Position numbers and translations under genes: made by a program. A stretch of 64,000 nucleotides of DNA from Methylococcus capsulatus str. Texas = ATCC 19069 (GTDB taxonomy: Bacteria > Pseudomonadota > Gammaproteobacteria > Methylococcales > Methylococcaceae), in NCBI RefSeq assembly GCF_000424685.1, contig NZ_KE384224.1:1-64000 (forward strand), read 5' to 3'. Positions within the stretch are counted from its first letter, which is position 1. Every line of letters begins with the position of its first letter. A model generated the notes under the pieces. It was not told the DNA's origin and searched no databases. It was given only the letters and a program-made list of their open reading frames with translations. Of this stretch, positions 30,301 to 36,990 are shown piece after piece.

Positions 30301-30430
30301 TGGTGACGTCCGGGTAGGCCTCGATCGGGGTCTCGAGGTAGGCGCGAACCCCGTACACGGCGATCGCCGCAGTGACCGTGATGGCCGCGAAACGCCGGTG
30401 CACGCAATGCTCGATCAGCGGCTTCAGCAT
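27329..30430 (-). CDS. Heavy-metal efflux RND transporter (CzcA/HME family)
   Basis: 1033 residues, typical of HME-RND pumps, with 12 predicted helices and two large periplasmic loops. It begins MLKPLIEHCVHRRFAAITV and has TNTQVTVISLMPGYGPEEVE. Helix 4 carries D393-F-G-x3-D399-G-A-V-V-x2-E406-N. That acidic DFGxxxDGAVxxxEN signature is the one described for divalent-cation CzcA-type pumps, not for Cu/Ag CusA pumps. It exports metal ions from the periplasm or cytoplasm using the proton gradient. It lies 10 bp after the adaptor gene. The precise metal (Co, Zn, Cd or Ni) is inference. Confidence 0.93.
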   Translation of the reverse strand: MLKPLIEHCVHRRFAAITVTAAIAVYGVRAYLETPIEAYPDVTNTQVTVISLMPGYGPEEVERQVTIPLERVLNGTPDMLQMRSQSLFGLSLITLTFQDGIDSFRSRTLIAERMAGAEVPEGVTPVLAPDYTPLGEIYKFVMVSDRHTLYELRSEMEWNAARALRQVQGVADVLTFGGYYKEFHVETDPVRLESFGLTLEDVNQAIARSNRNVGAGFLRHGDQQMLVRGVGNLTSAEDVKRIVLKSAGGTPVTVGDVARLVQSHTPRQGTVGMDHRKEVVEGIVLLRRGQNPSKVLEAIHAKVEELNHRILPAGMRIEPFLDRTELVDNTLHTVYDNLLHGFVLVVAVVWLFLRSIRGSLIVALVIPLSLLAAFAGLYQLGLPANLISMGAIDFGIILDGAVVLVENVIHFATCRRPENRPDMLRLIIAAALEVAKPACFAMLIIIAALIPVYTLERVEGRIFRPLALTYSFALAGGLVFALTLVPALCAAFIRPRHAMIAEPAFLASLRRSLGQVLELALERRGGTLAVAFLLLFAGGAGGTRLGSEFLPELDEGDIHIYAEMPSSIALSKGQEILLDARERLLRFPEVKGVLSQQGRSEDGTDNEGVNMGRNFVHLKPQGEWRKGMDKERLIEEMRNALGAIPGVRFNFSQPIRDNVEEAVSGVRGKVVLKIYGSDLEKMRAALVNAKTVLKDVPGITDLDLYRDSQAPQFQINLDRSALARHGITVDAAQDTIETAMAGRVATELWQGERPVPVRVILPQAEHSDTEQIANLMIPAPSGARVPLRELAQLRIERSRASIDREANQRFLALKFNVEGRDLGSVVHEAMRLVEQKVPLPEGHFIAWGGEFENQQRAMSRLGVVVPLAVLIVLALLYGALQSARSAFAILLSTPFALTGGVFVLLLADIPLSVSAAIGFIALLGQVSLMGLLVLSAIEERRRRGMAVGDAILSGVTDRLRPVLMASLLAMLGLLPMALSTGIGSETQRPFAMVIVGGMITTFFVATFVLPVIYSFLTPKHLVSAETANEMLEE

Positions 30431-30440
30431 GATCGCGTCC

Positions 30441-31571
30441 TCACAAGAGCATGGCGGCTTCGCCGTCCAGGAGCAGGGCGCCCTTCACCACCACGCGTTC
30501 ACCGCCGGAGAGCCCTTCGAGGATGGGCGTCATGCCGGCCCGCGACTGCCCCACCCGTACCGGGCGGGCTTCGAAGATCCCCGGTTCCTGCTCCACGTAG
30601 ACGAAGGTTTCCCGTCCGTCTTTGATCAGCACGGCCGAGGTAGGCAGGACGATCCGGCCGGACTTCGATACGGCGATCGATACTCTCGCGTACATGCCGG
30701 GCCTTAGCGGAACCGCGGGGTCGTCCGGCTCGATGAACACCGAGGCGCGCCGGAGTTCGTTTTGGATGGCGGCGCTCTCGCCCACCACATGGCCGGAAAT
30801 GGCGTTCGGCAGCGAAGCGAGTTCGATCGATGCCTTGGCGCCGACCTCCACCAGCAGCAGGTCGTTTTCGAACACGTCGGCCACGATCCAGGCGGCGGAG
30901 GGTTCACCGAGGTCGAACAGCGGTGACCCCGGTCCCACCGCTGCGCCCACGGAGACATGGGCCTTCAGAACCACGCTGTCCATGGGCGCCCGGACGACGA
31001 CCTCGCCCCCGCGGCCATCCCCGATGAGCTGGAGGAGGTCGCGGCTGCGCTCGTATTCGGTGAGGGCCTGGCGGTACTCGGTCTCGGCTTCCATCCGTTC
31101 GACCTCCAGACCGACGCCGCGGCGAGCCATTTCCGCCTGGCGCCGGCGCCGGTCTTCGGCGCGTCTCAACTCGGCTTCGGCGCGGGAGAAATCCGAGCGC
31201 ATCTGGGCCGCATCGGCGCTGACCAGCGTAGCCAGCGGCGCGCCCGCTCTGATACGTTCGCCGATCTGCGCATGCACCTGGGTGACACGGCCGGGGACGA
31301 TCGTGCCTGCGGCCGAAACGGCTTTGGTGCGGAAGTCGACTTTGGCGGGCGCCGAAATCGAGGCGTCGAATGCTTCCGGATGGATTTCCTGGATGACGAG
31401 ATAGGGCAGGGACTCCGGTCTCAGCGAAACCGTGGCCGGCCCGTGGCCTTCCCGGATTTCGGTCGACGATGGCGGAACCGGCCGGGGACGGTCTATCGGC
31501 TCGATACCGTTTCGTTCACAGGCGGAAAGGCACAGCAGACCGAACAATGCGAGCCGGGATGGCAAAGGCAT
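30441..31571 (-). CDS. RND efflux periplasmic adaptor subunit (CzcB/CusB-like), lipoprotein
   Basis: 376 residues. The N terminus LALFGLLCLSACERNG has a lipobox (LSAC), so the protein is probably lipid-anchored. Next come the barrel-sandwich/lipoyl halves (GRVTQVHAQIGERIRAGAPL and VVRAPMDSVVLKAHV) flanking an alpha-helical hairpin of Arg/Glu-rich sequence. A beta-barrel and membrane-proximal domain follow. It links the inner-membrane pump to the outer-membrane channel. A tandem-repeat operator lies 43-65 bp upstream, within the gap to the sensor-kinase gene. Confidence 0.92.
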   Translation of the reverse strand: MPLPSRLALFGLLCLSACERNGIEPIDRPRPVPPSSTEIREGHGPATVSLRPESLPYLVIQEIHPEAFDASISAPAKVDFRTKAVSAAGTIVPGRVTQVHAQIGERIRAGAPLATLVSADAAQMRSDFSRAEAELRRAEDRRRRQAEMARRGVGLEVERMEAETEYRQALTEYERSRDLLQLIGDGRGGEVVVRAPMDSVVLKAHVSVGAAVGPGSPLFDLGEPSAAWIVADVFENDLLLVEVGAKASIELASLPNAISGHVVGESAAIQNELRRASVFIEPDDPAVPLRPGMYARVSIAVSKSGRIVLPTSAVLIKDGRETFVYVEQEPGIFEARPVRVGQSRAGMTPILEGLSGGERVVVKGALLLDGEAAMLL

Positions 31572-31613
31572 GGGAACTCTCGGGAAGCCTTGGGGTCGCC
31601 CATGCTATGCGCG

Positions 31614-31636
31614 GAAGCTTTCAGATACCTTTCAGC
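31614..31636 (+). promoter_or_regulatory. Direct-repeat operator upstream of the efflux adaptor gene
   Basis: On the plus strand GAAGCTTTCA is followed 1 helical turn later by a second CTTTCA (CTTTCA-N5-CTTTCA, 11-bp spacing). The element runs over the sensor-kinase stop codon and lies 43 bp upstream of the adaptor ATG. It matches 18 of 21 positions of the element upstream of the response-regulator gene (33716-33737, read on the opposite strand). It is a likely binding site for that OmpR-family regulator. Confidence 0.6.
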
Positions 31637-33032
31637 GACGGCCCTGGTCTTCCTCCGGTTGCCGCCCGAAAGCGATTTCGATGCGCGTGCCGCTGTCGAA
31701 ACACGAGTGGGAGATATGCAGCCGGGCGCCGTGCAGGTCGGCGATTTCCTTGACGATGGCAAGGCCCAGGCCGCATCCGTCGCCGGGGCTTCCGGGGATA
31801 CGGTAAAACCGCTCGATGACCTTGCCCGCTTCGGTCGGCTGAATGCCGGGGCCGTCGTCGTCGACGATCAGAGCCGTCCGTGGCGGGCCGTCGAGTTTCA
31901 CGGCGACCTGGCCGCCGGATTTCCCGTAGCGGAGGGCGTTGTCCAGCAGGTTGTTGAGGAGTTCCCGCAGGAGAAGCGCGTTGCCGGCGATGAAGATGGC
32001 CTCATCCGGCGCCCGGAGCTCCAGTTCCATGTTCCGCTCCAGCGCCTTGGGCACCCAGTCCATGCAGCATTCGCGCACCAGCGCGCACAGGTCCACCGGC
32101 GTGAACTCCCGGCGGTCCTGCATCACTGCCTCCGAACGGGCCAGCACCAGCAGTTGGGTGCTGAGATGGGCGACCCGGTCGGCGGAGTTCTTGATGTGGA
32201 TCAGAGCCGGCCTCATCGTATCCGGGTCTTGCGCGCGCAGTGCCCGCTCCGCCTGGATCTTGAGGCCGGCCAACGGGGTGCGAAGCTGGTGGGCGGCGTT
32301 TTCGATGAAGCGCCGCTGGGTCGCCATCGACGCGGCAAGGCGTTGCAGGAGTTCGTTGATGGTGTGGGTGAGGGAGCGCACCTCGAGCGGAACATCGGTG
32401 TCCGGGATGGGATCGAGGTCCCGGGCGGACCGGCCGGCGATGATGCGTGCCAGGTTGCGCAGCGGGTGGAGCCCCCGGTTGACGCCCGTCCAGATGTGAA
32501 TGCCGGTGACCAGCACCAGCAGGATCTGGGGCAGCACCACCGCGAGCAGAATCTCGCTCATCATGCCGCGGCGCTTGTTCAGGGTCTCCGCCACCGAAAC
32601 CAGCACCTCTCCGGATGCCGCCGTCGGAACAGTCAGCACCGACACGATCCTGATCGGCTTGCCCCCGATTTCGCCGTCCGAAAAGTACGGAAGGTCCCGT
32701 TCCTCCGGCGGTATCGAGGGGCTGGGCAGGGCTTTGTCGCCTGCCATGAACCCACCGCCGAGCGACTCGACCTTGAAGAAAGTCTTGTCCATGTCGTCCC
32801 AGCGGAACATCTCGACGGCGATCGGCGGGAGGTCGAAAGTGATTTTGTCCTTCTGTCCCTTGACCTGCTGGGCGAGCGAGCGGGCGGAGTCCAGGAGCCA
32901 GCGGTCGTAGGCCATGTCCGCGTAGTGCAGGGCGACGAAATAGGACACCGCCGCATCGAGCATCACGACGAAAGCCAGGGGCAAGGTCAACCGCAGCAAA
33001 AGCTGGGTCCGCAGGCTGTGCGGCTTATTCAC
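31632..33032 (-). CDS. Two-component sensor histidine kinase
   Basis: 466 residues from the GTG at 33032, which overlaps the response-regulator stop by 8 bp; the open frame continues upstream but inside the regulator gene. An N-terminal membrane helix (LLLRLTLPLAFVVMLDAAVSYF), a periplasmic sensor region of about 130 residues and a second helix precede a HAMP linker. The H-box is AHQLRTPLAGLK, the N-box LLNNLLDNALRYG, and the G-boxes DDGPGI and GCGLGLAIV. Architecture is that of TctE/QseC/CusS kinases. Metal sensing is inferred from the downstream efflux genes; no obvious metal-ligand cluster is seen in the sensor domain. Confidence 0.93.
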   Translation of the reverse strand: MNKPHSLRTQLLLRLTLPLAFVVMLDAAVSYFVALHYADMAYDRWLLDSARSLAQQVKGQKDKITFDLPPIAVEMFRWDDMDKTFFKVESLGGGFMAGDKALPSPSIPPEERDLPYFSDGEIGGKPIRIVSVLTVPTAASGEVLVSVAETLNKRRGMMSEILLAVVLPQILLVLVTGIHIWTGVNRGLHPLRNLARIIAGRSARDLDPIPDTDVPLEVRSLTHTINELLQRLAASMATQRRFIENAAHQLRTPLAGLKIQAERALRAQDPDTMRPALIHIKNSADRVAHLSTQLLVLARSEAVMQDRREFTPVDLCALVRECCMDWVPKALERNMELELRAPDEAIFIAGNALLLRELLNNLLDNALRYGKSGGQVAVKLDGPPRTALIVDDDGPGIQPTEAGKVIERFYRIPGSPGDGCGLGLAIVKEIADLHGARLHISHSCFDSGTRIEIAFGRQPEEDQGRR

Positions 33033-33699
33033 CGGCGGGCCGTTCCAGCAGGTAGCCGAGGCCGCGCACCGTCCTGATGCGAATGCCGAGATCGTCGAGG
33101 CGGCGGCGCAGACGGTGCACGTAGACCTCGATCGCGTTGTCCGCCAGTTCATCCCCGCCGCTCGCCAGACGCAGGGCGATCCGGTCCTTGCTGACCACCC
33201 GGCCCGCCTGCAGCAGCAGCGCCTCCAGCACGCCATATTCGCGGGAAGGCAGCAGCATCGGTTCACCGTTCACGTGAACCTGGCGGTCGAACGTATTGAG
33301 AACGAGCGGGCCGCAGACGATGTCATGACCGAAGCCGCCGTGGCTGCGCCGGATCAGCGCCCGCACCCGCGCCTCCAGTTCCCTCAGCTCGAAAGGCTTG
33401 GTCATGTAATCGTCGGCGCCGAGCTCCAGACCGCCGATCCGGTCGTCCAGCCCGTCCCGGGCCGTCAGGATGAGGACCGGCACCGGCGATTTTCTGATCC
33501 GCAACTGCCTGAGGACTTCTTTCCCGTCGATGTCGGGCAGACCGAGATCAAGGATGACCAGATCGTAGTCCTGGGTGCGCAGGGCACTGTCGGCGTAGGT
33601 TCCCGTCGCGGCAACGGTGAGGTCGAAGCCATCCTCGGCCAGGCTGCGCGACAGGCCGTCGGCCAGGGTTTCGTCGTCCTCGACGAGCAGAATCCTCAT
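33025..33699 (-). CDS. OmpR/QseB-family response regulator
   Basis: 224 residues. The receiver domain has the acidic pair in LLVEDDETL (D8, D9), phospho-acceptor DLVILDLGLPDIDG (second Asp, about D51) and the conserved K in MTKPFE. The C-terminal winged helix contains LPSREYGVLEALLL and IEVYVHRLRRRLDDLG. It most resembles QseB/TctD/CusR-type regulators. It is the first gene of the efflux operon. An 11-bp tandem direct repeat 17-38 bp upstream of its ATG suggests autoregulation. Confidence 0.95.
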   Translation of the reverse strand: MRILLVEDDETLADGLSRSLAEDGFDLTVAATGTYADSALRTQDYDLVILDLGLPDIDGKEVLRQLRIRKSPVPVLILTARDGLDDRIGGLELGADDYMTKPFELRELEARVRALIRRSHGGFGHDIVCGPLVLNTFDRQVHVNGEPMLLPSREYGVLEALLLQAGRVVSKDRIALRLASGGDELADNAIEVYVHRLRRRLDDLGIRIRTVRGLGYLLERPAGE

Positions 33700-33715
33700 C
33701 GGTTTTCACGTGGGT

Positions 33716-33737
33716 ATGAAAGGTTCATGAAAGCTTC
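33716..33737 (-). promoter_or_regulatory. 11-bp tandem direct repeat in front of the response-regulator gene
   Basis: Two adjacent 11-mers, ATGAAAGGTTC and ATGAAAGCTTC (plus strand), differ at one base. On the minus strand this reads CTTTCAT-N4-CTTTCAT. An 11-bp repeat period is the classic arrangement for OmpR-family dimers binding one face of the helix. A near copy exists at 31614-31636. It lies in the 188-bp region shared with divergent opgC. Confidence 0.6.
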
Positions 33738-33887
33738 CTTCTCTAGACTTCGAAGGTTAACGACAAGCTTGGCGCCGCGTAGGGCGATTCGTCGGGATCG
33801 CCGCAGTCTGCACGATATTTCCTCGAACCGGCAATCCGTGCCGTCAGAGGCCGGAATCCAACGGGGCCACGCCGAATGGGGTCAATC

Positions 33888-35228
33888 ATGGGAACGCCGA
33901 ATTCCACCGCGCCGTCGCGCAACGTCCGGCTCGATTTTTTCCGGGGCGTGGCGCTGATGATCATCTTCGTCAACCACATTCCCTTCAACCCCCTGTATTT
34001 TTATACCCCCTCCCGGTTCGGGTTCAGCGACGCCGCGGAAATCTTCGTCTTTCTCTCCGGGTTTGCCGCCGCCCTGGCTTACGGGCGATGTTTCGAGCGG
34101 GCGGGAATGTGGCTCGGGACGCTGCGCATCCTGTACCGCTGCGGTCAGATTTACCTCTCGCATCTCGCGCTGTTTTTCGCCCTGGCAGCGATCTGTGCGT
34201 TCGGCAATCAGTGGCTGGGCGGGGAGGATTACATCCATCGCCTGTACCTAGGGTATTTTTTCGAGAACACGTCCGAGGCGATCGCCGCGCTGTTCACTCT
34301 CCGCTACGTTCCCAATTTTTTCGACATCCTGCCGATGTATTTCGTGATCCTGCTCTGGGTGCCTCTGGTCTGGAGCTTGTCGCGGATACATGCCGCCCTG
34401 GCGCTGGGTGTTTCCCTGCTCGTTTACCTGGGAGCCTGGTATTTCGGGTGGGAGTTGCCGGCAGAGCCCGCCGGCGACCGCCCCTGGTTCTTCAATCCTT
34501 TCGCCTGGCAATTGCTGTTTTTCACCGGTTTCGGGCTCGGCGCCGGATGGCTTCCCGCGCCGCGTGCCGACCGCGGACTGACCCGGCTGTGCCTAGTTTT
34601 TGTGCTGATTGCCATTCCGCTCGGCCATGAGCCGACCTATCAAAGCGTCGCCTTCCTGGGCGCCCTGCGTGCCCATCTGGAGCCCTGGGTGGACAAAAGC
34701 CATCTGGGAGTGCTGCGTGTCGTGCATTTCCTGGCGCTGGCCCATCTGATGAACCGCGTTGTGTCCTGGAGACCCCATCGGCTGGAATGGTCCCTGCCGC
34801 GCTGGATAGCGCGGATGGGCCGGCAGTCGCTGCCGGTGTTCCTGTTCTCCATGGCGCTTTCCTACCTCGCCGGGATGGCGCTGGACTGGAGCGGGCGCGA
34901 GGCGTTTGCCGTCGCCTGGGTGAACCTCACCGGATTGGGAACGATGCTGGCCGTTGCAGGGTTCCTGGAATGGCTGGATTCCAAACCCTGGAGCAACGGG
35001 AGGCCGGTCCCGGCCACGTGTCCACCGCGTCCGATGCGGCTCGCCGGCGCCGACGTCTGGGCCGGCGAGGCGGCCGTGATCTTCCTGGCCGCGACGCCCT
35101 TGCTGATCCTGGCGCCCGGAGCAGCGGATTCGGCCCGGGTGCCGCTGGTAGCCAGCGCCGGCCAGCCGGGCGAGGCGGTTTATCCGCCGGCCGGAGAAGA
35201 ACGGATCGAGTGGCAGGATGGGATCTGA
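33888..35228 (+). CDS. opgC: OpgC-family membrane acyltransferase
   Basis: 446 residues, with about ten membrane helices. The start NVRLDFFRGVALMIIFVNHIPFNPLYFYTP is typical of OpgC when read around residues 13-42 (family key residues: D, R and the H in VNHIP). OpgC succinylates osmoregulated periplasmic glucans, but no opgG or opgH is nearby. ATG at 33888 has GGGGT upstream; ATG at 33876 is possible. The last ~80 residues after the final family-like helix include another hydrophobic stretch (AAVIFLAATPLLILAPGA) and a hydrophilic tail, which looks like an unusual extension. Confidence 0.82.
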   Translation: MGTPNSTAPSRNVRLDFFRGVALMIIFVNHIPFNPLYFYTPSRFGFSDAAEIFVFLSGFAAALAYGRCFERAGMWLGTLRILYRCGQIYLSHLALFFALAAICAFGNQWLGGEDYIHRLYLGYFFENTSEAIAALFTLRYVPNFFDILPMYFVILLWVPLVWSLSRIHAALALGVSLLVYLGAWYFGWELPAEPAGDRPWFFNPFAWQLLFFTGFGLGAGWLPAPRADRGLTRLCLVFVLIAIPLGHEPTYQSVAFLGALRAHLEPWVDKSHLGVLRVVHFLALAHLMNRVVSWRPHRLEWSLPRWIARMGRQSLPVFLFSMALSYLAGMALDWSGREAFAVAWVNLTGLGTMLAVAGFLEWLDSKPWSNGRPVPATCPPRPMRLAGADVWAGEAAVIFLAATPLLILAPGAADSARVPLVASAGQPGEAVYPPAGEERIEWQDGI

Positions 35229-35477
35229 CGGAGCGTTTACCGGGACTACCACTACCGGAAGGTGAGCGGCATGCCGGCGGGGTCGGAACGGAACGGCGGC
35301 ATCGCCTCGCCCCGTGCTGCCGGGATTACCAAGCCCGCGCCGCCCTGATCTTCGCCGTCACGCCTGCGAGGGCACGCACGGCTCTTGCTGAAAGATGTCT
35401 GACGCCGGTATCTTCCGATGAGAAATTGACTACCATACGTGGTTTTTGCGCGGTGTCTCGCCGCAAGTGGAGACTGC

Positions 35478-36923
35478 ATGAATGCTTCGAGGATGATCCC
35501 GTTTCGAGCCGTGGCCGCGGCTGGGCTGACCGTGATGGCGCCGGCGGCATCGGCTGTGACCGATCTGTCCCGCTCTCTGGACCTGAGCGGCCATTTCGTC
35601 GGCTATCTGGCGTTGGCATTGTTCGGTGTCGCCTATGGCTTCGTGGTGCTCGAGGAGGTGCTGGAGTTACGCAAGTCCAAGCCCATGATGCTGGCTGCGG
35701 CGCTGATCTGGGTGGCCATCGCCGTCGTCTACAAGAAGGAGGGCATGTCCGAGGTGGCCGAAGCGGCCATACGTCACGATGTGCTGGATTACGGCGAACT
35801 GCTGTTGTTCCTGATCGTTTCCATCGCCTATATCAACGCGATGGAGGAGCGTCGGGTGTTCGACAGCCTCAGATCCTGGCTGGTCAATCGGGGCTTTAGC
35901 TACCGTCAGCTGTTCTGGGTGACCGGCATACTGGCTTTCCTGATTTCCTCCGTCTCCAACAACATGACCACGGCCATGCTGATGTGCGCAGTGGTCATGG
36001 CGGTGGGCAGAGAGAATCCGAGATTCGTGGGTCTTTCCTGTGTCAACACGGTCGTGGCGGCGAATGCCGGAGGCGCCTTTTGCCCGTTCGGCGACATCAC
36101 CACCCTGATGGTGTGGCAGAAAGGCATCGTCGAGTTTTGGACCTTCTTCAAGCTGTTCATCCCGTCGGTGGTGAATTTCGTCATTCCCGCCGGCCTGATG
36201 CATTTCGCCGTGCCGAAAGGGCATCCCGCCCCGATCCGGTCCAAGATCACCCTGCGCCGCGGCGCCAAGCGGATCGTACTGCTGTTCCTGCTGACCGTGC
36301 TGACCGCCGTCGGCTTTCAGAATGGACTGCAGCTGCCGGCGGCGGTCGGTATGATGGCGGGACTGACCTACCTGCAGTTGTTCGGCTATTTTCTCCATCT
36401 GACCCATCGCGACGAACCGGCCGTCGGTATCGATCCGCTAGCGGGCGAGGCGGTGACGGAGGAGGAGCCGGAAAGCACGTTCCGCTTCGACGTCTTCCAT
36501 CACCTCGCCCGCATGGAATGGGATACCCTGCTGTTTTTCTACGGCGTGGTTCTGTGTGTGGGCGGGCTGAATTTCATCGGTTATCTCCATCACCTGTCCG
36601 ATTTCCTTTATGGCGAGCTCGGCGCGACCTCGGCGAACACCCTCGTCGGCGTCATATCCGCGCTGGTCGACAACATCCCGGTGATGTTCGCGATCCTCTC
36701 GATGCATCCGGAGATGTCCACGGGCCAGTGGCTGCTGGTGACGCTCACCGCGGGTGTCGGCGGCAGCCTGCTTTCCGTGGGCTCCGCGGCGGGCGTGGCC
36801 CTGATGGGGCAGGCCAAGGGCGTCTATACTTTCGTCACCCACCTGAAATGGGCGCCGGCCATCCTTCTGGGCTATCTGGCGAGCATCGGAGCGCATTTCC
36901 TGCTCAACGCCGCCATGTTCTGA
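35478..36923 (+). CDS. nhaD: Na+/H+ antiporter NhaD
   Basis: 481 residues. A signal-like first helix is followed by about a dozen membrane helices. NhaD/ArsB-superfamily features include VSNNMTTAMLMCAVVMAVG, NTVVAANAGGAFCPFGDITTLMVWQ (in parts around residue 200), and SALVDNIPVMFAILSMHP. The enzyme exchanges Na+ or Li+ for H+ at the inner membrane. ATG 35478 has GTGGAGA upstream. It is the first of four plus-strand genes for cation homeostasis. A TTGACT hexamer near 35420 may mark its promoter. Confidence 0.93.
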   Translation: MNASRMIPFRAVAAAGLTVMAPAASAVTDLSRSLDLSGHFVGYLALALFGVAYGFVVLEEVLELRKSKPMMLAAALIWVAIAVVYKKEGMSEVAEAAIRHDVLDYGELLLFLIVSIAYINAMEERRVFDSLRSWLVNRGFSYRQLFWVTGILAFLISSVSNNMTTAMLMCAVVMAVGRENPRFVGLSCVNTVVAANAGGAFCPFGDITTLMVWQKGIVEFWTFFKLFIPSVVNFVIPAGLMHFAVPKGHPAPIRSKITLRRGAKRIVLLFLLTVLTAVGFQNGLQLPAAVGMMAGLTYLQLFGYFLHLTHRDEPAVGIDPLAGEAVTEEEPESTFRFDVFHHLARMEWDTLLFFYGVVLCVGGLNFIGYLHHLSDFLYGELGATSANTLVGVISALVDNIPVMFAILSMHPEMSTGQWLLVTLTAGVGGSLLSVGSAAGVALMGQAKGVYTFVTHLKWAPAILLGYLASIGAHFLLNAAMF

Positions 36924-36990
36924 CAGGGATCAGCGCCTGCCCGTTTCCGCATTCGGGCCCTGATTCGCAACCGTCCGGGAGCACCGCAGC

